Source: Clostridiales bacterium (lineage in GTDB: Bacteria > Bacillota > Clostridia > Christensenellales > Christensenellaceae). Taken from it: a DNA stretch of 64,000 bases. The notes beneath the pieces were generated by a model. It ran no database searches and had not been told where the DNA came from. It saw only the letters and a program-made list of their open reading frames with translations. The translations under genes and the position numbers were made by a program. This document shows, piece by piece, positions 24,441 through 34,231 of the stretch (positions are counted from its first letter, which is position 1; the number at the start of each line of letters is the position of its first letter). The DNA lies in NCBI GenBank assembly GCA_015056045.1, contig SVGZ01000009.1:1-64000 (forward strand), read 5' to 3'.

Positions 24441-24467
24441 AGAACCGTAACCCTTAGTTACGGTTCT
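24441..24467. terminator. terminator after tRNA-Leu(GAG)
   Basis: An 11-bp perfect stem AGAACCGTAAC / GTTACGGTTCT with a 5-nt loop, followed on the minus strand by TTTGTT. Confidence 0.8.
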
Positions 24468-24471
24468 TATT

Positions 24472-24555
24472 TGGTGCGGCTGACCGGACTTGAACCGGTA
24501 CGGTTGTCCCATACGCCCCTCAAACGTACGCGTCTGCCTGTTCCGCCACAGCCGC
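24472..24555 (-). tRNA. tRNA-Leu (anticodon GAG)
   Basis: Acceptor stem GCGGCTG with its 3' complement and encoded CCA, TTCAAGTCC T-loop, long variable arm. The anticodon loop TTGAGGG gives GAG, reading CUC and CUU. Confidence 0.96.
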
Positions 24556-24567
24556 TCAACAATTGTT

Positions 24568-24596
24568 ATTATACTCACCTGCCCCACTAATGTCAA
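24568..24596 (-). promoter_or_regulatory. promoter of tRNA-Leu(GAG)
   Basis: Consensus minus-strand -35 TTGACA (24591-24596) and -10 TATAAT (24568-24573) with a 17-bp spacer. Confidence 0.85.
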
Positions 24597-24776
24597 CACT
24601 TTTTTGAAAAATATTTTGAAATGTATTTTTCATAATGATTTGAAAACAGCCATTTTTCCCGATCTAATGGGCTTTTTTGCATATTGTTCCTGCATTTTTC
24701 GGGTCAGAAAAACCAAAAAGATAGATGAAATCATGGATTATTTTCGATATTTTCTATAATTTTTTCAAAAAAATAA

Positions 24777-24803
24777 AAGGCGCTCCAAAAAAGAACGCCT
24801 TTA
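24777..24803 (-). terminator. terminator of the rhamnose operon
   Basis: AAGGCGTTC / GGAGCGCCTT-type stem (one G-T pair) with a T6 loop, followed on the minus strand by TTTATTTTTTT. The 170 bp between here and the tRNA promoter are AT-rich and hold nothing else recognisable. Confidence 0.8.
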
Positions 24804-24812
24804 TTCGCAAGC

Positions 24813-25823
24813 TTATTTCATCTGTGCGGCTCTGTATTTTTCCATATCCCAGTTGTTGATGTACTTAACAGCGTCGTCACCCATGAAGTTGATTTCTTTG
24901 CCCATACGAGCGTTTTCAGCGAATACATAAGCAACACCGGCAAGTGTTTCTTCGATTGTGATGGCTTCTACGGGGTTTTCTGTGTTGTAGCGAACTTCTT
25001 CATCGGTGAAGATGAACTTTTCGGGTTTGCCTGTATAAACGATCTGATCCGGGTAAAGCGGCCAGCCAAAGATCTTATCGCGGAAGTCTTTGTCTGCAAG
25101 CTTTTCACGGAGCCAGGGTGTTGCGGAAGCAAAACCAACTTCAGCTTTCTCAACTTTGCAAAGCGGGAATTCGCCAAGGTTGCCGCCTTTGATCAGAGCC
25201 TGATTTGCCTTTTCGTGGATCTCAACTGCTTCTTCATAGGAATCAGCGTGAACGATGATGCCATGGTTCTGCATGAGGATTACCTGAATATCGGGGTTAG
25301 CTGTAACCATGTCTTTGATGACAACGGTCAGGAAGTAACCGGGAGACATTTCCGGAATAAGACCAACAACGAGGCCTGCATCTTCGAGGTATTTCTTTGC
25401 AACTTCCATACCGTCTTTCTGGCAGGTATAAACGTTTGCATAGACGGAATGAGAATGAGCAACGAACTTCTTCAGTACGGAATGGAAACCTGCTTCAACG
25501 CTGGGTTTGCGTACGGGTTCGCCGTTGATGGGCTTAACGCTGTCGAGAGCAACTTTGCCGATCTCAGCATTGTAATCTTTGCCGGGAACGTCTTTTTCTA
25601 CTTCTTCAACGTATTTGATGACTTCGTTGTAACGAACTGCTGCGAAGCAATCGTTGACAGCCATGTTCTTTAAGTATGTGCCGCTGGCTTTAACCGGCAT
25701 GATACCGCCTTCGAGCTTAACAGATGTATTACCACCGCCGCCCTGGATATATGCCTGGTTTTCACCGATGATATGCGACATTTCAACAAGACCCTGTAAG
25801 TCTTTCATATCCTGTGCATTCAT
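24813..25823 (-). CDS. class II aldolase, probable rhamnulose-1-phosphate aldolase
   Basis: A 336-residue class II aldolase/adducin fold protein. Visible are GGGGNTSVK (28-36), the zinc ligands in HSHSVYANV (about 122-130) and QNHGIIVHA (about 185-193), and the catalytic acid region around KPSVEAGFH. It would cleave L-rhamnulose 1-phosphate to DHAP and L-lactaldehyde. It is longer than E. coli RhaD (274 residues) and resembles the aldolase half of the bifunctional aldolase-dehydrogenase RhaEW, but the dehydrogenase half is absent. It is the third gene after rhaA and rhaB. No lactaldehyde reductase or dehydrogenase gene lies in the operon. Confidence 0.85.
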   Translation of the reverse strand: MNAQDMKDLQGLVEMSHIIGENQAYIQGGGGNTSVKLEGGIMPVKASGTYLKNMAVNDCFAAVRYNEVIKYVEEVEKDVPGKDYNAEIGKVALDSVKPINGEPVRKPSVEAGFHSVLKKFVAHSHSVYANVYTCQKDGMEVAKKYLEDAGLVVGLIPEMSPGYFLTVVIKDMVTANPDIQVILMQNHGIIVHADSYEEAVEIHEKANQALIKGGNLGEFPLCKVEKAEVGFASATPWLREKLADKDFRDKIFGWPLYPDQIVYTGKPEKFIFTDEEVRYNTENPVEAITIEETLAGVAYVFAENARMGKEINFMGDDAVKYINNWDMEKYRAAQMK

Positions 25824-25878
25824 AATTAAATCTCCTTGATAAAGCAGGGAGGAATATAAGATTCCTCCCCGATTGTTG

Positions 25879-27339
25879 TTATTTTACAATTTTGCAGAAT
25901 CTTGCGTAAGCTTCGTCCCATGCTGCGGAATCAACCGGATCATAATAGTATGTATCGAAGGAATTTTCGATTACTTTACGAGCCGCTTTGACATCCTGAA
26001 GTTCACCGGAAGCGATAAGCTGCATTGCAAGGTTGCCAAGAGCGGTTGCTTCGATCGGGCCTGCAACAACTTTTCTGCCGGCAGCGTCTGCTGTCATCTG
26101 GCAAAGCAGTTTGCTCTGTACACCACCGCCGAGGATATTGATAGCCGGGAATTTCTTGCCGGTTGTTTCTTCGGTCTGTTCGGTGAACATACGGAACTTG
26201 AGTGCAAGGCTTTCATCTACGCAGCGGACGATCTCGCCAACTGTCTGCGGAACGTACTGACCTGTCTTTTCGCAGTATTCCTTGATCCTTCTCGGCATAT
26301 TTCCCGGAGGAGCGAAGATCGCATCATCGGGATCGATAAAGCACTTGAAGGGTTCTGCTTCTTTTGCAAGGCTTTCCATCTCGCCAAAACCATAGTCATG
26401 GCCTTCTCTTGTCCACTGTCTGCGGGCTTCAGCAAGGATCCATGTACCCATGATGTTTTTGAGAAGACGGATATCGCCCGTAGCGCCGCCTTCGTTGGAG
26501 AAGTTGTACTTCTTTGCGAGGTCGTTCATGCAGGGTTCAGAGATCTCTGTGCCGAGCAGTGCCCATGTACCGCAGCTGATGTATAAGAAGTCATCATTCT
26601 GTGTGGGTGTTGCAAGGACTGCAGAGCCTGTATCGTGGCCTGCTGTACGGACAACTTTTGCAGCCGGAGCGCCGAGTTCTTCCTGAATTTCCGGAAGCAG
26701 TGTGCCGACGAAATCACCGGCCATGCTGACGGGCAGGAAAAGTCTTTCCGGGATGCCGAGTTTATCTAAAATCTCTTTATCCCATGTGCGCTTCTTTGCA
26801 TCAAGGAGCTGTGTTGTGGAAGCCATGCTGTATTCAGTGTATTTAACACCTGTGAGGAAGTAAGCCAGCAGGTCGGGCATGAAGATGATCTTGTCTGCCT
26901 TTTCGAGGAGCCAGGGCTGGTTCTTCTTTACAGCATAGAGCTGATAGATCGTGTTGAGAGATATAAGCTGAATACCTGTACGATCATAGAGTTCTTCTCT
27001 CGGAATAATGTTGAAAAGCTCTTCCCAATCGTTTGTGCGTGCATCCCTGTAGTGAACGGGATTCTGCAGCAGCTGACCATCTTCATCTACGAATGCGAAG
27101 TCAACGCCCCATGTGTCGATACCGATATAATCGAAACCGCCATCATTGACAGCTTTTGTGATCGCTGTCTTCATTTCGAAGAAAAGGCGAAGGATATCCC
27201 AATACATCGTACCGTTTACGGTTACGGGGTCATTGGTAAATCTGTGGATCTCTTTCATGGAGATCTTTTCGTTTTCGTATGTTGCGAGCATGGCTCTGCC
27301 GCTGGAAGCGCCATAGTCAAATACTAAATATCTGCTCAT
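25879..27339 (-). CDS. rhaB: rhamnulokinase
   Basis: A 486-residue FGGY-family kinase of normal RhaB length. The N-terminal phosphate loop DYGASSGRAM (9-18), the WGVDFAFVD substrate segment (about 78-86), the HDTGSAV motif (about 240) and the GGGVQS adenosine motif (about 400) are visible. It phosphorylates L-rhamnulose at C1. It follows rhaA by 11 bp in the rhamnose operon. Confidence 0.95.
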   Translation of the reverse strand: MSRYLVFDYGASSGRAMLATYENEKISMKEIHRFTNDPVTVNGTMYWDILRLFFEMKTAITKAVNDGGFDYIGIDTWGVDFAFVDEDGQLLQNPVHYRDARTNDWEELFNIIPREELYDRTGIQLISLNTIYQLYAVKKNQPWLLEKADKIIFMPDLLAYFLTGVKYTEYSMASTTQLLDAKKRTWDKEILDKLGIPERLFLPVSMAGDFVGTLLPEIQEELGAPAAKVVRTAGHDTGSAVLATPTQNDDFLYISCGTWALLGTEISEPCMNDLAKKYNFSNEGGATGDIRLLKNIMGTWILAEARRQWTREGHDYGFGEMESLAKEAEPFKCFIDPDDAIFAPPGNMPRRIKEYCEKTGQYVPQTVGEIVRCVDESLALKFRMFTEQTEETTGKKFPAINILGGGVQSKLLCQMTADAAGRKVVAGPIEATALGNLAMQLIASGELQDVKAARKVIENSFDTYYYDPVDSAAWDEAYARFCKIVK

Positions 27340-27350
27340 TTTTACACCGA

Positions 27351-28601
27351 TTAGATTCTCTTGGAGAGAACTTCTGCTTCGTATGCCTTAGCGTCAGCCA
27401 TCCATTCCATGCCAACCGGAACGTTGCGTGTTGCGCAGTAGTAATCCCAAACAGCGCCTAAAGGCATTGTGTTGAGTTCTTCCTGGTAAGCGAGTCTGGA
27501 GGAATTGTCATCAGAATTTTCGAAAGCTTTGAGTGTATCTGTGGGCTCGAGGAGTGCGTTTAAGATAGCCTTCTTAACGTTTCTTACGCCGATTGTCCAA
27601 GCGAAGATTCTGTTGATGGAAGCATCGAACCAGTCTGTGCCGATGAAGACTTTTTCCCAAGCGTTGTTGCGAGCGATTTCTTTGAAGATCTGCTTTGTTT
27701 CGTCGTCGAACTTAACTACATGGTCGGAGTCCCAACGAACCGGACGGCTTACGTGGAGAAGGATGCCCTTAACGAACGGTAAGCAAGCTGTGATCTTTGC
27801 GGAAACGACTTCTGTCGGGTGGAAGTGACCAGCGTCGAGGCAAAGGAGTGTGCCTCTTGTTGCGGAGTAACCCATGTAGAATTCGTGGGAGCCTACTGTG
27901 TAGCTTTCAGCACCGATACCGAATACTTTGGATTCAACTGCAACGAGGTGGTTATCCATCTTTTCAGCCATAACTTCGTCGAGAGCTTCAACGAGTCTTG
28001 CTCTGGGAGCGAGTGTGTCGATCGGAACTTCCTTATCGCCATCGTGTACCCAGAAGTTCATGACAGCCTGTCTGCCGAATTCTTTACCGAAAGCATCGGA
28101 GATTTCTCTGGAGCGTTTTGTATGCTCGATCCAGAATCTGCGGATCTTTTCATCTCTGTTGGAGATGGAATATTCGCCGCTGAGCGGATGAGAGAAGGAT
28201 GTGGAGTTGAAGTCGAGACCGATCTTTTCGCCTTTAGCCCAGTCAATCCAGTTCTGGAAGTGTTCTACTGTGATAGCGTCTCTGTCAACTTTTTTGCCAG
28301 CTGCGAATTCAGCATAGTTTGCATGGAGGCTGAGTGTCTTCGGGCCGGGGATATAGGTGAGCATTTTGCTGGTGTCTTTTCTTAATTCATCAGCTGTTCT
28401 TGCTCTGCCGGGATAGTTACCTGTTGTCTGGATGCCGCCTGTGAGTTCGGATGCACCTTCAAAACCTAAAACGTCATCGCCCTGCCAGCAATGAATGGAA
28501 ACGTTGATCTTGTCGAGCTGAGCCATAACAGCTTCTGTGTCAACGCCGATCGCAGCATAAGCTTCTTTAGCTAATTCATAAGCTTTGTTGATATCTGCCA
28601 T
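27351..28601 (-). CDS. rhaA: L-rhamnose isomerase
   Basis: The 416-residue RhaA interconverts L-rhamnose and L-rhamnulose. Family segments are [12 protein letters not shown] (about 38-49), [10 protein letters not shown] (metal and substrate site, about 182-191), [26 protein letters not shown] and [11 protein letters not shown]. It is the first gene of the rha operon behind a consensus-like promoter. No AraC/LacI/DeoR-type regulator is adjacent. Confidence 0.96.
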   Translation of the reverse strand: MADINKAYELAKEAYAAIGVDTEAVMAQLDKINVSIHCWQGDDVLGFEGASELTGGIQTTGNYPGRARTADELRKDTSKMLTYIPGPKTLSLHANYAEFAAGKKVDRDAITVEHFQNWIDWAKGEKIGLDFNSTSFSHPLSGEYSISNRDEKIRRFWIEHTKRSREISDAFGKEFGRQAVMNFWVHDGDKEVPIDTLAPRARLVEALDEVMAEKMDNHLVAVESKVFGIGAESYTVGSHEFYMGYSATRGTLLCLDAGHFHPTEVVSAKITACLPFVKGILLHVSRPVRWDSDHVVKFDDETKQIFKEIARNNAWEKVFIGTDWFDASINRIFAWTIGVRNVKKAILNALLEPTDTLKAFENSDDNSSRLAYQEELNTMPLGAVWDYYCATRNVPVGMEWMADAKAYEAEVLSKRI

Positions 28602-28662
28602 TTTTCTTTCTCCTATTTTTATTCTGCGGGTAAACCGCTTTTTTACAATTTACTACAAGGAT

Positions 28663-28691
28663 ATTATACAGGCAAAGAAGAAAACTTGCAA
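28663..28691 (-). promoter_or_regulatory. promoter of the rhaA-rhaB-aldolase operon
   Basis: Minus-strand -35 TTGCAA (28686-28691) and -10 TATAAT (28663-28668) with a 17-bp spacer. The leader contains a small GCGGTTTACCCGC hairpin (28625-28637) and no clear operator. Confidence 0.65.
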
Positions 28692-28768
28692 TATATTATT
28701 TATACACTTTGCTTTTTTGATTAACATTTGTGTACAAAATTGCTCTTTATTTGCATAATACCGATGTT

Positions 28769-30610
28769 TTATTTTCTGAAATGCTGATAAATATTTCTTG
28801 CTGTGCGGATGTCTATCCCCTTGACGGCGCAGAGACTGTCGATATCTGCATTTTTGATCCCTTCAATATCGCCGAAATGCTCGATCAATATCTTCTTTCG
28901 CTTATCGCCGATGCCGGAGATCCTGTCAAGTTCGCTTTCGAGGACTCTCTTTTCTCTGAGCGAGCGATGATATGTGATGGCAAAACGATGCGCTTCATCT
29001 CGGATATAGGTCACAAGCCGGAGTTCATCCGATGCACGCGGCAAAACAAGAGATTCACTCATATAGGGCTTGAAAAGCTCTTCATTTCGCTCAGCAAGAC
29101 CGACGATCGGGATATTTTCAAGGCCCATGGATTCGAGAACTTCAACTGCCGTGCTGAGCTGCCCTTTTCCGCCGTCAACGATGATGAGATCCGGCATCAC
29201 GCCGAAACCGTGGTCACTATCCCCTGCCATATAGCCTTCTGTGAGCCTTCTCTTGAGGACTTCCGCCATAGAAGCAAAGTCATTCGGCCCTTCGACCGTT
29301 TTAATGCGGAAACGGCGATACTCTTTTTTATCCGGTTTGCCGTCGGTAAAAACGACCATGGATGCAACGGAATTTGTTCCCTGCGTATTGGAAATATCGA
29401 AACACTCCATGCGCTTCGGGTAAGGGATCCCCAGAACTTCGCCGAGTTTTTTTGCCGCACCGATCGTTCTCGCATATTCTTTCTGCCGGTTTGTTTCGAG
29501 GTGTTTGAGCTCATCCTCCGCATTTTTCTTTGCCATATCGATGAGCTTTTTATTATCACCGCGCTTTGGTTCGGAAATGACGACTTTTGAACCTTTTTTC
29601 TCGCTCAAAAATTGTGCAACAAGCTCCATATCTTCAAATTCGTGGCTGATATGGATCGTTTTCGGGATGCTTTCCGCCGTTTCATAAAACTGCTTGATAA
29701 ATTCGGAAAGTGCCTCTGCTTCGGATTCCGCTTCAGTGAGTTCAAATTTTGAAGCAAGGCTGAGCTTGCCGCTGCGAACAAAAAACGCCTGTATCATCGT
29801 GCGTTTTTCAAAAATTGCTGCTGCAAAGACATCTTTATCGTTGAGGTTAGGCTGACCGGCTTTCTGTCGCTCGGAAATGCGCTCTACTGCTTTTAATTTA
29901 TCCCTGAAAATAGCTGCAAGCTCATAATTGCGCTCATCGGAGGCTTTAAACATCTCTTCCCGAAGCTTTTTTTCGAGCTTTTCGTGCTTTCCCGATAAAA
30001 GATCAACAACATCCCGGACGATCTCTGCATAAGCTTCTTTGGAAATTTTTCCGGCACAAGGCGCACTACATCTGCCCATCTGGTAATTCATGCAGGGGCG
30101 TTCATAGCGCTGCTGTGCTTTTTCAATGTTCTTTTTGCAGCTTCGCATCTGGAAAAGCCTGTACACAGAGTCAAGCATTTCACGGATGATATGCGCCGCC
30201 TGATACGGACCGAAATATTTCGCACCATCGGGAACGACTTTACGGACGATCTCGATACGAGGATAATCTTCGTTTGTATTGATCTTGATATACGGATACT
30301 GCTTATCATCGCGCATCAGGACGTTATAATACGGCTTATACTGCTTGATGAGGTTAGCTTCGAGGATCAGCGCTTCGATCTCCGTATCGGTCATGATATA
30401 TTCGAAATCATCGATCTGCGAGACCATGGCGGCGACTTTTGCCTGTTTGCTGTTCAGTCTGGAAAAATACTGGCGCACACGGTTTGTCAGGTTGCGGGCT
30501 TTGCCGACATAGATGACTTCCCCGTTTTTATCGTGCATCAAATAGACACCCGGCGTTTTCGGGAGTGAAGCGAGTCTCTTTTCGATTTTTTCGTTCAGTA
30601 ATCTTTCCAT
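28769..30610 (-). CDS. uvrC: excinuclease ABC subunit C
   Basis: The 613-residue UvrC of nucleotide excision repair has the N-terminal GIY-YIG nuclease (GVYLMHDKNGEVIYVGKA, about 20-37), the Cys-rich RPCMNYQMGRCSAPC segment, a UVR domain (about 205-240), the RNase-H-like nuclease domain with ECFDISNTQGTN and DGGKGQL, and C-terminal helix-hairpin-helix motifs (ISGIGDKRKKILIEHFG). It starts 3 bp after the PBP gene ends, as the last gene of the cell-division-type cluster. Confidence 0.97.
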   Translation of the reverse strand: MERLLNEKIEKRLASLPKTPGVYLMHDKNGEVIYVGKARNLTNRVRQYFSRLNSKQAKVAAMVSQIDDFEYIMTDTEIEALILEANLIKQYKPYYNVLMRDDKQYPYIKINTNEDYPRIEIVRKVVPDGAKYFGPYQAAHIIREMLDSVYRLFQMRSCKKNIEKAQQRYERPCMNYQMGRCSAPCAGKISKEAYAEIVRDVVDLLSGKHEKLEKKLREEMFKASDERNYELAAIFRDKLKAVERISERQKAGQPNLNDKDVFAAAIFEKRTMIQAFFVRSGKLSLASKFELTEAESEAEALSEFIKQFYETAESIPKTIHISHEFEDMELVAQFLSEKKGSKVVISEPKRGDNKKLIDMAKKNAEDELKHLETNRQKEYARTIGAAKKLGEVLGIPYPKRMECFDISNTQGTNSVASMVVFTDGKPDKKEYRRFRIKTVEGPNDFASMAEVLKRRLTEGYMAGDSDHGFGVMPDLIIVDGGKGQLSTAVEVLESMGLENIPIVGLAERNEELFKPYMSESLVLPRASDELRLVTYIRDEAHRFAITYHRSLREKRVLESELDRISGIGDKRKKILIEHFGDIEGIKNADIDSLCAVKGIDIRTARNIYQHFRK

Positions 30611-30613
30611 AAA

Positions 30614-31996
30614 TTATCCGTTTACGATCTTATTCAAAACTTTCTGTGCCAAAGGCGAAGCATATTTTGAGCCATAACCGGCACCTTCGACGATGACGGA
30701 AATCGCATAAGGGTATTCTTCATCGGCAATATAGCCCGTAAACCACGAATGGTTTTTGATCTCTCCATCGACGGTATATTCGGCCGTGCCTGTTTTCCCG
30801 CAGACGATGACATTTTCAACCGCTGCGGAAGTTGCTGTTCCCATGCGGACGACTCTTTCCATCATGCCGGCAAGAATTTCAGCCGTATTTGCGCTTAAAA
30901 CTTCCCTATAAACCGTCGGCACTGCCTGATGGCTCATACTTCCGTTTGTGGAAACCGCTTTCAAGAGTTTCGGTTCGGGCATGAGCCCCCTGTTGGCAAC
31001 GGCAGAAGTGATCATCGTCATATGCAGCGGTGTAACAAGGTCTTTATATTGCCCAACGCCTGCCCATGCGAGGTCGCTTTCCTTTCCCGAAAGCTCAAAA
31101 TTGCTCTTATACAGCGTGATATCCGAGAAATTGAATTCCTCATTAAAGCCGAATTTCTTTGCCGCTTCAAGGAGTCTTTCTTCGCCAAGCTTAACGGAAA
31201 GCAGCGCAAAATAGGTATTGCAGGAGGAAGTAAACGCCTTTGCCAAGTCTTCTTCGCCATGCGCCGAACCGCCTGCACAGCGAATGAGGACATTATCTAC
31301 CAAAGTTTCCCCTGTACATTCATATTCAAAATCAATACCGGCATCGATCGCAGCGGCTGCCGTGATAATTTTCATTGTCGAACCCGGAGGATACCTTCCC
31401 ATGGTAACACGGTCAACAAGCGCCGTATCGATAAGCTCATCTTCGGCAACAGAAACCGGATCAAAAGAAGGATAATTGGTATGGATGAGAAGTTCACCCG
31501 TCTTATAATTCATGACGACAACGGCGCCGTTTCTTTCGTCAAGGAGTTTATAGGCATATTCCGAAAGCTCGCTGTCTATCGTCAGGTAAACATCGCTGCC
31601 CTTGCCCGTTGAACCCTGAATGACCGCTTCAACACGATCGCCAATACTCTGCGCTTTTCCGTAAAGATATTTGCCGAAACGGGTCTGTGCGCCGATCGTC
31701 ATCCCCGTAACATCGCCAAGGACATGAGCTGTGGAAAGCCTTAATCGCTTTTCATCATCGTAATTTCTTTCATCCCCAACACTCCAGGCGAGTTTTTGAC
31801 CATTTACATCATAGACAGCACCCATATCGACGCTGGATATCGTCTGCTGAAGCCTTGGGTTATAGGGCGTTGCAAACCAGCTTTCGCCATAGGTCAAAAT
31901 CGAATAACCGAGGAAAACGACCAGAACACTGAACAGCGTGATCAGAAAGCCAAGAATGATACGCATATTGTTGCGGAATTTACCGACATCTCTCAT
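30614..31996 (-). CDS. class B penicillin-binding protein
   Basis: A 460-residue transpeptidase with one N-terminal membrane anchor (about 12-32) and a short pedestal. The active site is complete: STMK (SxxK), SCNTY (SxN) and KTGTAEY (KTG). It crosslinks peptidoglycan with the SEDS glycosyltransferase FtsW/RodA encoded immediately upstream (4-bp overlap), a standard SEDS-bPBP pair. The short N-terminal region resembles PbpA-type proteins rather than the larger FtsI/PBP2. Confidence 0.94.
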   Translation of the reverse strand: MRDVGKFRNNMRIILGFLITLFSVLVVFLGYSILTYGESWFATPYNPRLQQTISSVDMGAVYDVNGQKLAWSVGDERNYDDEKRLRLSTAHVLGDVTGMTIGAQTRFGKYLYGKAQSIGDRVEAVIQGSTGKGSDVYLTIDSELSEYAYKLLDERNGAVVVMNYKTGELLIHTNYPSFDPVSVAEDELIDTALVDRVTMGRYPPGSTMKIITAAAAIDAGIDFEYECTGETLVDNVLIRCAGGSAHGEEDLAKAFTSSCNTYFALLSVKLGEERLLEAAKKFGFNEEFNFSDITLYKSNFELSGKESDLAWAGVGQYKDLVTPLHMTMITSAVANRGLMPEPKLLKAVSTNGSMSHQAVPTVYREVLSANTAEILAGMMERVVRMGTATSAAVENVIVCGKTGTAEYTVDGEIKNHSWFTGYIADEEYPYAISVIVEGAGYGSKYASPLAQKVLNKIVNG

Positions 31997-33246
31997 ACGA
32001 TAACACCCTCCATCAGATCAAGCTTTTCTTCATCAATTTCACCGTTTTTGACGGCGATGCCCTCAATAATGCCGAGCATCAGCATAGAATTCATAATGGA
32101 TGTGCCTCCGCTGCTGACGAAAGGCAAAGTAATACCCGTCAGCGGAATCAATTTGATAACGCCGCCGATGATGATGAAGCTCTGCAGCGCAAGCATTGAG
32201 CAGCAGCCGAAAACAAGCAGCGCATCGAAAGTATTCCTTGCATTGATGGCGATTAAGATGCCGCGAACGATCAGAAGAACATAAAACAGAATAACAAAAA
32301 TCGCAACGATAATGCCGAATTCCTCGCCGATCACGGCAAAGATATAGTCCGTTGTCGAAGCAGGAATATAGGAAGGCATCCCAAGACCCAAACCCGTGCC
32401 AAAAAGACCGCCCGATGCCAAAGCCATAAGGCCCTGTACGATCTGATAGCCGCCTTCATAATAAACAGACCACGGGTCACGCCAGACATTGACACGATTC
32501 TGAACGTGCGGAAATAGTTTAGCACAGAGCACCGCACCAAGACCGATACCCATGCAGCCAAGTCCCGTTAAAAAGATTCTTCCCGTTGCAGCAAGGAACA
32601 TGATGATAAACGTTCCGCAGATGAGTAATGCAGCCCCAAGATCTTTTTCAAAAACCAGGATCAATACGCAAAGCCCCGTAAACAAAACGTAGGGAATAAA
32701 TTCGCGGATCGTCGTCTTATTATTCAGGTAAAAAGCAGAAACGAGAATATAGAGAACTTTGGCAAATTCGCTCGGCTGAATGGAAATGCCGCCGATGCTG
32801 ATCCAGTTTTTCGCACCGCCGATCGTCCTGCCGATCAAAGCCGGTGCAATGAGCAAGATCAAAGCAAAAACCATATAGAAAATATAGTATTTTTCAAGCT
32901 GTTTGGCTTTTCTGATGACAAGGATCGCAGCGATCATGATAAAGGTCGATAAAATATAGATCGCAAACTGTTTGATCGCCGCATCGGGATCCATGCGGTA
33001 AAGCATGACCATGCCCAAAGAAAACAAAAACTGCGCCGTCAGAAGAACAAACTGATCCATAAAACGGAAAGCCGAGCGCAGCATATTATATTGCAGAAGG
33101 ATATAGAGCGCCAAAACAAAGCCCCAGACAATCGCACGGACATCAAAGAAGCCTTCACGCAAAGAAAGCAGTCCGAATGCCGTTATGATAAACATCTGAA
33201 GAAGCGTCATGATGAAATAAGTGCTGAATTTTTTAATCGTCATCAC
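31993..33246 (-). CDS. SEDS peptidoglycan glycosyltransferase, FtsW/RodA/SpoVE family
   Basis: A 417-residue protein with about 10-12 membrane helices. SEDS signatures include GGAKNWISIGGISIQPSEFAK (in part around residues 190-205), VFEKDLGAALL with the catalytic Asp, and PFVSSGGTSI near the end. It polymerises lipid II and pairs with the class B PBP that overlaps it by 4 bp. The neighbour upstream is an FHA-domain membrane protein (14-bp overlap), suggesting phospho-dependent control of the pair. Confidence 0.95.
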   Translation of the reverse strand: MMTIKKFSTYFIMTLLQMFIITAFGLLSLREGFFDVRAIVWGFVLALYILLQYNMLRSAFRFMDQFVLLTAQFLFSLGMVMLYRMDPDAAIKQFAIYILSTFIMIAAILVIRKAKQLEKYYIFYMVFALILLIAPALIGRTIGGAKNWISIGGISIQPSEFAKVLYILVSAFYLNNKTTIREFIPYVLFTGLCVLILVFEKDLGAALLICGTFIIMFLAATGRIFLTGLGCMGIGLGAVLCAKLFPHVQNRVNVWRDPWSVYYEGGYQIVQGLMALASGGLFGTGLGLGMPSYIPASTTDYIFAVIGEEFGIIVAIFVILFYVLLIVRGILIAINARNTFDALLVFGCCSMLALQSFIIIGGVIKLIPLTGITLPFVSSGGTSIMNSMLMLGIIEGIAVKNGEIDEEKLDLMEGVIV

Positions 33247-33688
33247 TCTGCTCCTTTATATAGAGGAAAAGCTCGATATCGCCGAATTCAAAATAGTCGC
33301 CATGACGAACGGCTTTTTTTGAGCGGATCTTTCTGCCGTTGACGGTCGTCAGGCCATTGCCCAGAGGTTCAAGGATAAAGCCGTCATTTTCAAGGTAAAG
33401 TTTTGCGTGTTTTTTCTCAACGCCGTTTGCTTTAATCATGATATCCGAAGAAGATGTGCTGCCGATCTGATTATCATCGGTAACACCGATACGAATGCCG
33501 ATAAGATCTTCCGGTCCGTCCGTGATCTCGAGGTAACCCAAAAAACGGCCCAATTCCGCAAGGACGGTCCTTCTGTTTCTGTATTCGCGTATGCTGATAT
33601 AAAACATCCCGATCAGCATCATGCCGATAAGCAGGATAAACCAGTATCGCATAATATAGGAAATGGTCTCAAAAACGGCTTCGTTCAT
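33233..33688 (-). CDS. membrane-anchored FHA domain protein
   Basis: The 151-residue protein has an N-terminal membrane helix (about 10-32) and a C-terminal FHA domain (about 65-145) with the conserved GSTSSSDI, KKHAKLYL and LTTVNG segments that form the phosphothreonine pocket. It likely recruits a phosphoprotein to the SEDS-PBP pair. The operon arrangement resembles FHA-FtsW-PbpA clusters in other Gram-positive bacteria, where Ser/Thr kinases are nearby; none is visible here. Confidence 0.88.
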   Translation of the reverse strand: MNEAVFETISYIMRYWFILLIGMMLIGMFYISIREYRNRRTVLAELGRFLGYLEITDGPEDLIGIRIGVTDDNQIGSTSSSDIMIKANGVEKKHAKLYLENDGFILEPLGNGLTTVNGRKIRSKKAVRHGDYFEFGDIELFLYIKEQSDDD

Positions 33689-33694
33689 AAATAA

Positions 33695-34219
33695 TCAGCG
33701 GATGATCCTCTTTCTGATATTGGAATAATAGAAATCCGATAAAAACGAATAAACAAAATCAAAGACAACAAAAACCGGCTGGATCAGAATAAAGATCAGG
33801 AATTCGGGGATCTTTTTTAAGGCTTCGCCGATAAAAACTTCTTTTGCAAGAAGATAGACGATCAGGAAGCAGGCATTGAAATACAGCAGCTTCAGTACAT
33901 AAGAAATGATCTTGTTGTCGAATTTTTCGATATAGTATTTGCCGATCCCGTAATGCCCGAACAAAAGGACATACGGAAGCGTTGTCAAAAGATCCGGCGT
34001 TAAAAGAAGGGATAAAAGTGCCGCAGCGATATACATGAGAACGGCTGCAGCGGGCTTCCGCTCGACGATAAGGCCGGCAATAAAGAGCGAACTCAGGAAA
34101 TACATCGTCATCCGCATGGCAGGCAAAACTGCTGCAAGGTACAGAGAGATGACCGTCATTGCACAAAACATCGCCGAAAGCGTGATCGTATTGGTTGCTT
34201 TAGGGGCACGATAGCGCAT
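33695..34219 (-). CDS. hypothetical multi-pass membrane protein
   Basis: A 174-residue protein with about five predicted membrane helices (14-35, 40-52, 58-72, 78-92, 108-126, 138-160) and a basic C-terminal end (YYSNIRKRIIR). It is 6 bp upstream of the FHA gene and 12 bp after the J-domain gene, so it belongs to the same operon. No catalytic motif is visible. The layout recalls small S-component-like or MreD-like membrane proteins, but I make no assignment. Confidence 0.8.
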   Translation of the reverse strand: MRYRAPKATNTITLSAMFCAMTVISLYLAAVLPAMRMTMYFLSSLFIAGLIVERKPAAAVLMYIAAALLSLLLTPDLLTTLPYVLLFGHYGIGKYYIEKFDNKIISYVLKLLYFNACFLIVYLLAKEVFIGEALKKIPEFLIFILIQPVFVVFDFVYSFLSDFYYSNIRKRIIR

Positions 34220-34231
34220 GGGAAGCCTCCT

